From positions 186,001 through 250,000 of the forward strand of contig LUCM01007681.1 in NCBI GenBank assembly GCA_008360955.1: DNA of 64,000 bases. The letters run 5' to 3'. The position numbers were made by a program, and so were the translations under genes. Shown in pieces: positions 46,421 through 58,353 of the stretch (within the stretch, counting starts at the first letter, position 1; every line of letters begins with the position of its first letter). The notes beneath the pieces are model-generated. The model worked only from the letters and a program-made list of their open reading frames with translations, had not been told where the DNA came from and ran no database searches. This DNA comes from Fasciolopsis buskii (lineage: Eukaryota > Platyhelminthes > Trematoda > Plagiorchiida > Fasciolidae).

Positions 46421-49400
46421 TGCGGAGTTAAAGCTGCCGTGTGGCAAAATAAAATTCACATTAAAACTTCATATAATCGAAATACTGACTGAGATACAAA
46501 CGCAACAGATAGTGAAAAGAGTTTTCAAATAAACTTGAAATCTATCAGTTTCTTGATTGCAGTTATTTAATAATACAATGAAATGTCATTCATAACAATT
46601 GATCCGACGCTCGGCAACTAGATCCTTAATAATACACACATCCTAGATTTTAGAATGAACTCCAAAATACGATGAAAATCAATATTTTTATAGCATTATC
46701 TTAACAGAGGACATTAAACGAGCATAGAAACTCACTAGAAGCTCATTTGAATCGTAAAGAGCGTGAATGGATGATGAGCTAATTTATGAATCACATGGTG
46801 ATTCGTGGGAGGATTTTCACCCGTCAGGCAAAGCTAGCGTTCAGAAAGGGGAAAAAGGCTTGAAATTATAGTTTTTTCTTCTCAGCGGAATGCTTTGCAT
46901 ATCCCCATGTGGTTCTTAAATGGACCTATAATCAATTCAAGCTCCTAATGATTCAAATGTGACTCTAGAGAGAAACTAAGAAACGAGCGCACTAGTAGAG
47001 GGGTGACTGAATTAAAAAATACCGGGTACGCATGGCTGAAGAGCGGCATTAAACAAGAAACCAGTATTGTGCTTTCGGAAAATATTTGTTCATCATTCCA
47101 TATGCGAAGCATACTACTGAGGGGCTGTAAACTGGTCAGATTTGCTTAAAGCTTCAAACCTTTTCACTTGTCGGATTACCATTGATCAAAGTTTTAGTTA
47201 ATCTTCCCGATCTCAGGTCATCTTGCCTGAGGGAAGATTATCCCGACTTTAATTTGGCTAAATGTGTTCTATCATCCATACAACACATCAAATTTACGGC
47301 TTTTCTCGTACATCGATGCGGATGGTTGGCTTATGAGAAAACACGTCATTTCAGACACAATCAAGCTGACGCGCCCAACCCGTGCGCATTAAAGCATGGC
47401 AAATATTCAAAAACGACAGTGCTGGACAGCGAATGTCGGCCTCGGGCACACATCTGTCTCGCAAATTAATTTTGCGATTCTCATTTCCAAATGCATCTGT
47501 CATAATTCCCGCAAAGAATACGGTAATTTTTGATCGCTTTCATTTGGTTCACATCGGTCAGAGAAGCACAACAAAACTTGAGCAGATGCGTGACCATTTA
47601 TTTTCAACTAGGGAATAAATTATTTTTTGTACGACTTACAAGGGAGGTGATTATCGCCCTGAGGTGGCGCATAGCAGTCTTAAACTGATATCCATACGAA
47701 ATTACAGGCCTTCGTGGAGTTTGCCTGCTACGTCGCAGTCAGCGGCCAAGGGGAACGAAATTTTAAATACCCTGAGCGTCAGATAAACTATCGAGTAAAT
47801 ATTGTTTCACATGTATTTTAAAGCTAATGGAAAACGTTCCTTCGGGACATTTGGAAGTCAAAATTTAGAACAAACTATATCCCGAATTGTTGTAATTTTA
47901 AGACGCTCTTTTCCGTCTTTTAGTAACATATCATGAATTATCTGCGCTAGCTAATGTGATTATTTACGCAATCGACTGAGTTAAGCCTAGTACACTTGTT
48001 GTGCTTACATATGCCTGGGAACTTTAGGCGAGCCTCGTTATTTTTCAGACAAATGCACTAGTGAATCTCAACCATTCGCTCTTATAGTTGATTAAATTGT
48101 GACTAGTTACAAACTGGCGTAACATTTATGTTTTGACGTAAGTCCACGAATACTTTATTTGTTAGTTCTTTGATTCATTGTGGGTCAGCTTGCATACGAA
48201 TATATTTTATGAATATAAACGGTCTTCATTGGCAGTGTCAAGTTCTAGCAAACGGTTCCGACCGCAAATAGGAAACCCAAACAACCAACTTAAAACAATG
48301 ACTTGGTAGTCAACCGTACCATACAGTTATTCGCGATCTAAATGAGACGAACCTTGTTCAAGCAACAGCCACTCGCAGAAAATGCTACGATGTCGAGGCC
48401 ACAAATGCAGTAAACAGTGCGATTCGAAGTTTTCGTTTTCAAGATGTCGTCAAATTGTTAGCTAAGCTAAACACGATTATCAATTTAGACTGATAAGTGC
48501 AACGAGTGAAATATCGACTGCAAACCAAGACACGATGCCTATCCAAGCACATATAAAACCAAACTCGATGATGTGTGGGTTTATTAACAGGGTATTGCAG
48601 TGTGAGCAGGAACAAGTTTGCTGTCAACCGTAAGACCAAAAATTAGTAGAATTTCAATGTCCCACTAGTCCGTCCTTCTTTTGAATCTCTGCTTTCCCTG
48701 GCATTCAATCGCACGATAAGTACGTCGCAAAATGGTCACTTCCGGTGCATATATTTGGATGCACGTGCACAGTCCAGTTGTGAATATGATTAATTAACCA
48801 AGTTCAAACGCGCAAATGGCAATGCTGTTTATATTTCAGACAGGCCAATCGTGCAGAATTTAGTATGACTCCTACAGTGGACACATACGGAACTTCGTAT
48901 GGCGGCTATATCATGGGATTCTATTTTTCAGACTTGAATTTTCAGTAGCTTAAATGTCTGAAGACAAACTGTCATGCTTCTTCCATAATCCAAAGACCAG
49001 ATTGTGTCACACAACGCATATATGCATATTAGTATATATCGACAGAAGAAACGTGTTTAATGCAAGCCGATCATAATGTACCACTTAAGGAAGTTAATAC
49101 CACAGGAAAACAAACGGATTTAATCAGAATTCATCAGTTCCAGCAATCAGGTCTCCTCTGCGGCTCAAAATTTACGATAATAAAGTGTGATTGCACTGGA
49201 AACGTGATAACGTAAAATAAGACAGAATTAGTACAAGGAAGAAATGTTGGGTGCGGCGTAGCTGTTTTTCCATCGATGGGCGTCTTATTATTACCTGGGC
49301 CAAAATTTCTGCGAATGGTGCATTTATTCAATAATCTTTTTAAAGTTCCATCGAATTAAACTTCATTTGCAAGAACTCAAAACACTTTTCCCTTGATCGA

Positions 49401-50600
49401 CAAGCAATTTGACCATGTAATTTCAGTTTTCTCTTTCCAACAATCGACACATGACTGTTGTCTGACATGGATACAACCACTCCTTAAATCGCCCCAAAAT
49501 TTTAGTAAAATTGCCATGACTACGGTTGACAAAATTAGTGCGACCTTGAATGTGAAAGCCAAATACCGGCCTAAAGTTATCAGGATGCAACCGGACACTC
49601 TAGTTTTCGGTCATTTTTGAGTGATTATAGAAACTTACTAATAAGCACTTTACTTCATGGAAATCTTGAAATTTATAGACAAACTGTTCTCTCTAAAATT
49701 TAAACTGTACTAAGTATCAGGGATAGAATACACTTATGCTTATCATTTGTCGTACCTATTTATCTTAATGAGGTTTTCAAGCTGCCGAGCATAAAACCAT
49801 TCGACGAGAAACGGGTGGCATTTGACTAAGACCTGGATGGATTGATCGCTCTCTTTTGCGGGCCCACTTAATCGGAAAGACATTACTACAAGCTTTTAGT
49901 TCCTCGGTGACTTTTGTGCGTGCGTAATTTAAACGAGCCGATTCATCCATCCTGAGTTAGGGAGGTACCCAGTAAATAAGTCCTCAGCCGTTGACAGATC
50001 TGATTTATCGAAACCAAACCTGGGACTAAAAACCCCGGCGCAAATGTGGTTGCGCCTGGTAAAAACGCAATCATTCAAAACGGTCATAGGAATCATGACC
50101 GTTTTATTGAGGAGATGGCAGGGCAGCAGACAACTGACTACTTGTGTTCAATCTATAATTGATATGATGGTCTTTTATTATTCGTCCTAAATGAATTTAC
50201 TGTGATATCTGAAGAACAGAGAGAGGGAACCATTATAACTATGCCGACTTGCTAGTGTCATTTGCACACTTCCCACTTAAGTATAATTGATCCAAGAAGC
50301 TCTGTCATCCAATAATTGTACTTCAGCAGACTAGCCCTCAGCTGTAACCCACTGTCTTGTCATGGATATCCCAGTTACTATTGTAGTTGGTTTCTAATCT
50401 TAAAGCAAATAACTGCTGCAAAATTTTGTCGTCTTGTACGAAACATATGGATCTTTCACTCTACACAATCACTCAAAAAACAGAAGAAATCCTTCTATGA
50501 CAGTTTTTCCACCTGGGACTGTTTTTCTCGAAGTACAAATGATGCAAATGCCAGGTAGAGAATAAAGTATCTATAAGTGGATCATTTAAGGCACTGATCG
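46421..50600. other. AT-rich DNA with no definite gene
   Basis: It contains a perfect short hairpin at 50077-50105. ORFs at 47182-47618 (+), 49134-49331 (-) and 49377-49620 (both strands) are open in overlapping frames and cannot be assigned. Nothing else recognised. Confidence 0.35.
50077..50105. repeat. Perfect 11-bp stem hairpin
   Basis: AAAACGGTCAT (50077-50087) and ATGACCGTTTT (50095-50105) are exact reverse complements around a 7-nt loop. It could be a mobile-element end or a structured RNA element; no flanking evidence decides. Confidence 0.8.
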
Positions 50601-50633
50601 AACCCCGTGGAAATCATGGACTGGCTAGTCTAC

Positions 50634-50765
50634 CGGCCTGGAAGAAATTTTGGCATGCTTGCCGTGTAAATTTCAGTCGCGTTCTGTTTACACGGAATAG
50701 CCTTGCCAAATTTTCCAAAAACTCTCAAGTAGTAGCGGGCAAAGATATTACCCCCGCACCGCGCA
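50634..50765 (-). CDS. Candidate exon, minus strand chain C
   Basis: Minus-strand 132 nt, phase 2 in and out, between an AG at GTGCAGAG and donor GTAGAC. It encodes A-R-C-G-G-N-I-F-A-R-Y-Y-L-R-V and G-K-A-I-P-C-K-Q-N-A-T, a beta-rich pattern resembling an Ig-like or macroglobulin-like strand pair. It would be separated from 50847-50984 by an intron of about 80 nt. Family unknown. Confidence 0.3.
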
Positions 50766-50846
50766 CTCTGCACTGATCCACAATTCCCTATGTGTTTGTT
50801 GTAAAAACATCGAGAATGCTTCAGCAATTCGGCCCATAAACATCAC

Positions 50847-50984
50847 CTGATCATTAACTTTGTCCCTAGGGTGGACGGATAAACTGATAAATTCGGCACT
50901 TGAACTATTTCTCGCTTTTCATGAAAGCCGCACCTTTTGATGTTTGTCCCATGCGGATTTGATTGCTGGGTTTTATCTAATCCA
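50847..50984 (-). CDS. Candidate exon, minus strand chain C
   Basis: Minus-strand 138 nt between acceptor ACATATTTCCAAAG and donor GTGATG, phase 2 in and out, matching the exon at 50634-50765. It encodes K-R-C-G-F-H-E-K-R-E-I-V and V-P-N-L-S-V-Y-P-S-T-L. No recognised family. Confidence 0.3.
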
Positions 50985-52005
50985 CTTTGGAAATATGTAA
51001 CATAAACGAAGATGCAAACGAAAATTTTTATGGATTTCCGAATACCCAAAACACCGTATAGTATGGGTTTAATAACTGGACGATATTGTGCTTTTCATTC
51101 ACAAAAACCAAATAAGCTTTCCTTAATGTATATGAGAATGAAGCTTGCTTTCCGCTGTTCAGTCAAAGTGCCTGAAGTAAGCAACAAAATTACTCATAAT
51201 TAGTGCTTTGTGTTGACTTTTAATTCATTGACAGAATTCAGAAACCATTTACAACAAATATTTAAATAAATTCGAAAATAAAAATTCGTTATTCACTATC
51301 CGAAGGAGTGACGTTTTCATGACCACATCCTTGACAAGAAATAAATAGCTGACTTAGGAGTAGATCATCCGGATTCATTAAGAAAAACCAAAAAAATCAG
51401 TCGCGCAAGCTCTTTCCAGCCAGAAAAGATTATCAGTAACCTAGATATCAATGTAAGCGACTAACTGAATTAAAGTTAACTTATAAACTAACAATTAATT
51501 ATATGGAACTATAGTGCCCTAGTCGTTTGCACAGACGACTTTTGACTAACTTAGACATCTGGATTCAACTTTCAGAGAGGCCGTTAGTCCAGGTGATCGG
51601 CAACTGTAATTTGACTTGCCCGGATATCTGTTTTTATGTTTTCCTAGAACATCCGGGTGTGCCGTAGAAGGATGTGTTATACATTCCATCTGTTCTGTCA
51701 GCGCTGATAGTCAAACTATTTTCGGTTAGATTCATATTACTTACGATGAAAGCTGTATAGGGTGGATGGCGGTAGTAATTCTTTTCAGACTGGATCAGTT
51801 CGAAGACACAGTAGAACAGTGTACAAGCAGACTTGCGGGTATCGTGAAAAATTAAACAGAGTTGGAAGAAAATTGCTTGCTAAACCTATTTTTTCCACCC
51901 ACCATTGTTAAATTAAGACGAATAAACTTGCGATGATCGATGAAGACAAATTCAGTGATGGAAACAAAAGTGCAGCAGGCTTTCCAACTACTCCATATTT
52001 CTTAC

Positions 52006-52048
52006 TTTGTCTTTGGTCGTAGAAACGATGAAATGACGAGACGCGTTT
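52006..52048 (-). CDS. Candidate exon, minus strand chain D exon 3
   Basis: Minus-strand 43 nt ending at a strong donor GTAAGA, with a 75-nt intron before it. Phase 0 in and phase 1 out. It encodes K-R-V-S-S-F-H-R-F-Y-D-Q-R-Q. Confidence 0.24.
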
Positions 52049-52123
52049 CTTTAAAACTGATTCCAAGTATTCCATAAATGTAAGCTTACTCATTATACAC
52101 GAAAACACTGCAGGCAGGCATAC

Positions 52124-52173
52124 CGGCTTGGCGACGTCTGATGTACATCTTTGACCACGTGACTGCGACTCCA
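52124..52173 (-). CDS. Candidate exon, minus strand chain D exon 2
   Basis: Minus-strand 50 nt between an AG after a 38-nt intron and donor GTATGC, phase 1 in and phase 0 out. It encodes E-S-Q-S-R-G-Q-R-C-T-S-D-V-A-K-P. Introns of 30-40 nt are known in flatworms. Confidence 0.24.
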
Positions 52174-52211
52174 CTTTAATGGCTCCTTTGAGCTTTGTTA
52201 CGATAATCTAC

Positions 52212-52442
52212 CTAACGTTAAATTCCACTTTGCATTTTCCGACTTAAGGAGGCAGCATATTCCACGTGTCCAGGAGTGTATTCCTTCACAGTTGCGTTCA
52301 GTAGTAAAATCAGGTCTGTCAGAGCTCACACGCATTTTGTTTTGGTTATGTGATAGATAATCTTTGTAGACAACACAGTAGTAAAAAGTACTCAGTGGTA
52401 AAACGAAACATGCAGGTGCCCTATGACACTCATCAGTGAAAG
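52212..52442 (-). CDS. Candidate exon, minus strand chain D exon 1
   Basis: Minus-strand open region ending at donor GTAGAT, phase 1 out. Several AGs at 52442-52462 could be the acceptor; the one chosen is arbitrary. It encodes T-D-E-C-H-R-A-P-A-C-F-V-L-P, Y-Y-C-V-V-Y-K-D and R-N-C-E-G-I-H-S-W-T-R-G-I-C-C, rich in Cys and aromatic residues. No family recognised. Confidence 0.3.
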
Positions 52443-52462
52443 CTGTACTGTATCTGCTGGCG

Positions 52463-55400
52463 GTGTCATCATTGAAATATAAGGTTAAATTCAAAGGAGC
52501 AACGTGGTGAAATAGTATCTTTCAAGCAAGGTCTTACTATTCATTGATCACCCACAAAATACGAACAATCAACGCGTTTTAATGTCATGGTTCCGTCCCC
52601 TTCGAACAAATATATTTTGCAACTAAATTATGCTTGATTGCAAATGGTAGTTTATCCATGCTCGAATGGCGATCTTCCCAAAGCAATAAACTTTAACTGG
52701 CGATTAGATAGGAAAGTGAGTTGTTTTGTAAATTCGGCCCAGTGTGCTGAAATTGGCTTTGCTAAGATTGATGATGTCAAAGTCGACCGGGTGGCTCGAT
52801 TATTCAGTCTGATGGGTAAAAAAATGCCACTATATGAAAGGAAGGAACAAATCAAATTAACGTTAGCACAAAGACTAATTTATTATCCATCCTAATCCAA
52901 CATTCCTGGGTAAATATCAATCAATGCCTGCAATTGGAAATGCCTCGGGTGGGCTGGAGAACAAAACACCCAAGGGATTGCATCATTCCCTAGATAAGTT
53001 GAGTATTTAAGGCAATTAATAATTTTCTTGGTTATTTCGTTGAATAGAGAAAAAGCACTGTTCCAAACGCAACTCAAAGCGACAGGTTTGAAACCATACT
53101 TTGGCATTTCTCAAAGTAGATGAACCACATCAAGATATGAATAAACTGGATTGTGAAAAATCATGCCACTCTTTGCAGACTAAAAATTCTCAGGTTGATC
53201 AGTGGAAGTTAGATTCTGTTCAGTCTGAATAGAAACACGATGGGTAAAACTGAATTCGACATATGCGACCTTATAAACCTTCGACAAAATACTCAGGCAA
53301 ACAATTACTGAAGTAATTAGGTTACCAGCAGATGGCCTTGTACCATACGGATGCAGCTATGGGTTTCCGTTACCTGCGAAGAGAAAAAATCTACCGTTTC
53401 GAATACGCAGACTTAAAACATAAACATTTCATTATTGTTTTATTTGATCCAAATTTACTTGGCTATTGCAGGTAGTTTGGAGTGAAAGATATAATTTTAA
53501 ACTAACCAACCCAAAATTACAAAGCAATTAGCGTCACTAGATACCGGTATTTGACTAGCTAACTGCTAACAAAATTAAAGCCATTCGACTTAGCCGTATG
53601 ATTCTGTCCGAATATGTTTGCTGAGAGCACAACCTGACTCGGTAACATCTATGCTGAATATTAACCGTCTTGCGACCGAAATGATTCATGAAAACGTCAC
53701 TATTTTTTGATGAAAATTCTCAGGCAACCGGGTGATTATGCATTTCTAGCCACTGAGTTATTGCATGAATTATTGCTATCATAGCGGGATCTGTTATCTT
53801 CCCTTTATTAAGCTGGTTGCTTGGGTCATTCTTGATTCAGTCTGTTAGCCTTAGTATTGTTTCTTGACCGATTCCTCGCACAATTCTGTGTTATCTCAAC
53901 TCTGCTAAAAGGCTCTCATGCAGTTCATGTCCGTGCCATTCTTTGTGATTCTTATGCATGACATCGCGATGGATAGGATGCATCCACTGATCTTGACAAC
54001 TATCGCCATTTATATATTTGTCATTCATACCTACACTGGTTCCCTCCATCATCGCTCTCCAAAATCGCCCCATCATTTGACTTGTGTTCGCACAGTTCCG
54101 CGCCTTTTACCTGGAGTCACACTACACACGACCATTCTCATTGAAAAATGTCACTCGACACCTAACTTGTTTGTAGAGACTCCTTGATCATTCTATTTGG
54201 GGTTGCAATTGTCCTCTCTAGTTCACGTTTCTAACACCGTTTGCTTCCGCCTCTATTCCAGCGCAAGAATTAACCTGACTATTCAGCTGGTGTATTTTAA
54301 AGACAAATATACCCGTTTTTCGTAGATCGGTGAGTCCACATCCTCGAATGTTTTCCCATGACTCCTTCATTATATACCCCTGATCCTTGTGGACTTATAC
54401 GTCTTTGATTGTGAGACATGTTAACGCATTTACTTTGACTCACCTTCATATTATTGCTCAGTGATCAGTTACATTTTGCCCTGTGCTCGGGGCGCGCAGT
54501 ACTTGGTAAGTGAGTCCCTCAATAACCAGGTGAAGTTCTGTTTCATGGTTTCGCTCTGATTGTTCAGTAATAATAAAATATAGTTTCAAATCAAAAAGGT
54601 GGTGCAGTGCAAAACCGTCGATGACCTCAGATGATTGATTTTTGTAATAAGTTAATGGGATGATTTATACTCTAGCTCATGTTGCGGAATGAATCTTGTC
54701 AGATGCAACAATATGTCTACCGCTTTGAATATTTATTGACGTTAAATAGACAGGTGAACCAAATCATCAAATTGTGATAGCAGAGGACAGCGTTCTTGCG
54801 ATTTTCCCTAAGTTACAAAGTATTAAACTTTCGTTCTCGGACCGCCATATCCGTTAGCAGCAGTCATGAAAAAGCATCGAAGTCCCAAATAACCCAGAAA
54901 AGGTCAAAGCCGTTGTTTGCAAACCAATCAAAACAATTCATAGAATACCAAATGTCTGCTTAAAGCAGGATGCTAGATTTTGGATGATATATACTTTTCT
55001 CACTCCCAACATAAAATCCAACCGCGGAATCTTAAGTTGGTGATTTTTCCACAAAATAAAAATTACCAAAATCTTTCCCGTATTTTCGGAAAGTGATTTG
55101 GCAGATAGGATAAATTTTCAATGTGAAATTTGTGGTTTCGAATCGTCTGAACACCGATCGACTCACCCAAGTGACACTAACCTATTATTTCCGGATGGTG
55201 ACTTACTCTGATAATTTATTAAGTGAAATTAAATATGACAGAATAAAACAAAGTAAAGACAGATGAAACATGTCACATTTTTGCTTCCGAAATAAATCGG
55301 TAATCATGTAAAAGCCTCTGACGAGTAGGCAAAACAACGGAAGCTCATTTTCTTTATTTTTTATAAACAAACATCATAGGAGAGCTGCTTATTACTGGCG

Positions 55401-55724
55401 TAAACAGTGAGTGGTACAGCAGATTTCTGGTTAAGTGAACAATAAATTCTTTAAATTAGCTTTGCCACCATTATTCCTCACAAGTACCACTGATATTCTT
55501 GCTAACCTTCCGAGTGAATATAATAAAATTCTTGTCAGTAAATTTAAGTAGGTGACAATTTGTCCTTCGGAAATACCTGTTTCTAACTGGTGCAGTTGCG
55601 GTCTGTCTGAATTAATAAATTTGCACAGACGCCGAAAATAGCCAGCAGATCAAAGATTACAATTGAAGCAAGCAATTTTAACGAAACATGCTTATAAAAT
55701 TATCATACTGTAACAACATTGCAG
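52463..55724. other. Mostly featureless DNA with a pyrimidine-rich block
   Basis: It contains the block at about 53790-54560 described separately and ORFs on both strands at 52638-52895 and 52892-53107 whose strand cannot be decided. Nothing else seen. Confidence 0.35.
53790..54560. repeat. Pyrimidine-rich block, possible dispersed repeat
   Basis: The + strand is markedly richer in C and T than its surroundings (for example CTTGTGTTCGCACAGTTCCG and CCCTGTGCTCGGGGCGCGCA), and a short AATAATAAAATA tail follows near 54570-54581. The change of composition and the A-rich end suggest an inserted element of unknown class, perhaps the 3' end of a retroelement. Confidence 0.25.
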
Positions 55725-55838
55725 TTTAAGCGGATTGTATTGCTTGGGACAGATCAACCAGATCAATGTATTTGTTATTCTTGGCTGTTCACTTTGATAC
55801 CAATAAGGCGTATGTTTATAACTACAGGGGTTTTACAG
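55725..55838 (+). CDS. Candidate exon, plus strand chain E exon 1
   Basis: 114 nt between acceptor TAACAACATTGCAG and donor GTGAAA, phase 0 both sides. It encodes F-K-R-I-V-L-L-G-T-D-Q-P-D-Q-C-I and F-T-L-I-P-I-R-R-M-F. It joins exon 2 in frame over a 138-nt intron. No domain recognised. Confidence 0.33.
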
Positions 55839-55976
55839 GTGAAATTTCAAGTGATAACCGTAAGCATTCATGTCAGAATCAATGATCTGTTTACTGGCTA
55901 TTCTCCCATCAATCATATTTGAAAGAATAGCACTACGTGTACAAAATTCTAATTTTAATTTCTTTTGACTGTTCAG

Positions 55977-56098
55977 GCCGGTTTGCGCAGGGAACTGCAT
56001 TGGAGATTTGCTTATTCACGCACCGTTGGCAGTCATTTATTTTCAGTGCCGGATGTTCCTTTCAGTGTTCTTCAAAGAATAGAAAAACTGTTTGAACC
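55977..56098 (+). CDS. Candidate exon, plus strand chain E exon 2
   Basis: 122 nt between a strong acceptor (TTCTTTTGACTGTTCAG) and donor GTGAGC, phase 0 in and phase 2 out. It encodes R-R-E-L-H-W-R-F-A-Y-S-R-T-V and V-P-D-V-P-F-S-V-L-Q-R-I-E. The frame would stop at once (TGA) without splicing, consistent with a real donor. Confidence 0.38.
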
Positions 56099-56168
56099 GT
56101 GAGCAAAATATTTTGAGAGGTCATCTGTTTTCAAGCTCTCTCCGGAAAAGGTAAACAATTTTTTTCAG

Positions 56169-56271
56169 CATGTCGCCTGAAAACTTCGTCGTTTCCGCTG
56201 TTGATCGGCAGACAAAAATTGAAAGCACATTGGATTACCGTGTGTTCGGTTGGAAAACGCGTTTGGTGTAG
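56169..56271 (+). CDS. Candidate exon, plus strand chain E exon 3
   Basis: It opens after a 70-nt intron ending TTTTTTTCAG in phase 2 and reads M-S-P-E-N-F-V-V-S-A-V-D, then E-S-T-L-D-Y, to TAG. GTGTGT and GTTGG inside the exon could be donors leading to 56289 or 57714, so the true end is uncertain. Confidence 0.32.
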
Positions 56272-57713
56272 AAGATTTCAGTGAGGTACTCCATTCAATG
56301 GTTTGTACGCGAGTCGTCCGATTGTTATCTGTCTGTAGCACTCTCCGGTTTCATCTAAACCAATTCGGTCTCCTCTTTCAAATGTGTAAACAAAATGACT
56401 CAAATTCTGTAAATGATTTTGGCAAAATGATTAACCATTCAAATTCTGAACCTGTACGATTGACAACCAAACAAGTGAAAGTTGCCGGCTATCTGTTTCG
56501 TTTTGGACGACCTAGGATTTTCAGTGTACCATAGAATTGCAAGGTAATATCACGTGCAGTCACTTTAGAATTAGAAGGAGCATGAACGCTTGGTGATTCG
56601 GAGTTCGTAAGAAACATAACATCATGCTAATTCAACCAGGATTATAGTCTAATATCCGTCAAATAAGAATTAACTACACTGCCTGGAGTAAGGGTAACTG
56701 GCGGTGCACTGCTCAGCCGCATTCGGTTACAGTTCAGCCACAGAAAAGTTAGAATTTATGTATTATAAACCGTCAGAAGTCCGATAATTTGTACGCAATG
56801 AATAAGCCATGAACATTCCTCGAAAATCACTGTCAAATTGAGCGCTTGTCTTCATCATCATAACTGATAAACTCGAAATCGGATGGAGCCGTAGCTGATA
56901 GTATGGCATCTGAAGCTTGCATCTCGATAACCAGTTGCTTTTTTCAAACCTGGAATTTCCATCTTTTTAGGGCTTAATTACCCATAATCTATATCACTTG
57001 AAGCCACCCGACAAGGCGGAATTTTGATCACCTCTCCTAGGCCATCTTCTTGGTCGAATGGAGAAAAATTGCAGATTCCATTATTTCAGCAGCCCGTAGC
57101 CTTAGTGATAGCAAACTCTTCCCCAAACGTTTTCTTCTGAGTTCCGCGTTCTCATTGTTTGGTCCTATTTTGTGCAAATCTAATTGATTTTGATTTACCT
57201 GGTCGTCTGTTGAACGCATTATTTAGGTTTGGTTAAATTTTAGTTTGTATCACATTCACAACATGACCATGAATGATGAATGGACGTCAACCCTAAAATG
57301 AACCTACCATGATTGCGCCGACTCCCTCTCGCTCTCGATCTCGAAGTACATCAATGTGCACGAAGTGTTTGTGAAGCGTCAACGATCAGCACTATTTGAC
57401 CACGGCTGGAGTACCAGATCTGTTGGCTCCTTCCTATGATTTTCTCAAATGCCGACTAAACTTACCCAAAATAATTCAGATATTCCAGCAGGAATATATA
57501 ACTCAATTTAGCCAACCAATACCCATATTGCATATTGTAATATAAGTTCATGCATATGACGTGGCAAAGGTACATATTTTTATATGAACTGCAGCAACTG
57601 ACCGACTAGAGGATTAGCAGATAAGAGCAGATGACAATCACTTGTTTATTTCCGAAAAAATGCTGTTTACGGTTTGGAATGTTCTGATCTGCCGGTTGAT
57701 AGAGCATTTTCAG
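56272..57713. other. Unassigned DNA
   Basis: It holds ORFs of 60-95 codons (56250-56534 +, 57037-57219 -) in conflicting frames with no domain I recognise. Confidence 0.35.
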
Positions 57714-57979
57714 TAAGAGGTTATCAACTTTTGCGCACTTCCATCCCTATGGTCAAGACCAAAGCTCATAATCATCTAGTGCCGACTGATAGCTTTAAGA
57801 TGTTTTTATGGAAAATTCCGAAAGGCGGAAACTATCTATTAAGGAGGAAATTTCCCATTTACCCTAACGTATATACAAGAAAACAAACTTCTACCAAATC
57901 ACCGTGTGCCTGTATGCAACTTGAATTCTTTGTCTCAAATAGGGCACCTTATCCGGAAGACCTCTATGAATGCAGTTAA
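57714..57979 (+). CDS. Candidate exon, plus strand (chain E continuation or terminal exon)
   Basis: The acceptor AGAGCATTTTCAG opens a frame of 88 codons ending TAA. It encodes R-G-Y-Q-L-L-R-T-S-I-P-M-V and S-F-K-M-F-L-W-K-I-P-K. Phase 1 entry would fit a donor at 56240 (GTGTGT) in exon 3. No family recognised. Confidence 0.27.
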
Positions 57980-58222
57980 TTTATACGAAATTATTCGCGT
58001 TGATTTTGTACATCTTCTTTCAGACACGCGTTTTCCAGTCGCACCAAAATTAAAAATGCTTTGAGTTTTCTGTTATTGGTATTACTCGGCAGTATGAATC
58101 ATATGGTCACTGGTGCTGGAAAAACATAGGATAGCCGTTTTTTGCTACAAATCAATAGTAGTTGTAACATCATCAACGATTGGCTAGCCGAGTATTTTGA
58201 GTTGGTATTTGGTTGTATGTAG

Positions 58223-58353
58223 AAGTCCAGTAATGGTGATTGAGTATTATTCAAACTTGTTTACATACAACGAATGCAGAGATTGTTACTTGCAAAACAC
58301 TGGATTTCCTTTTCCAACTCGACCTGTCTTCTTCAGTAATAAAATAAAAAACC
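58223..58353 (+). CDS. Candidate exon, plus strand
   Basis: 131 nt between acceptor GGTTGTATGTAG and strong donor GTAAGA, phase 2 in and phase 1 out. It encodes E-Y-Y-S-N-L-F-T-Y-N-E-C-R-D-C-Y-L and F-P-F-P-T-R-P-V-F-F. Its link to the preceding candidate exon would need a weak donor GTGTGC at about 57901. Confidence 0.3.

Noticed and set aside
47182..47618. Two overlapping + ORFs of 95 and 78 codons
   Set aside because: Different frames with no homology; possibly a frameshifted remnant but unsupported.
49377..49620. Overlapping long ORFs on both strands, one with C-V-D-C..T-W recalling REJ domains
   Set aside because: Several frames on both strands are open at once and none has clear splice borders, so no coding call is justified.
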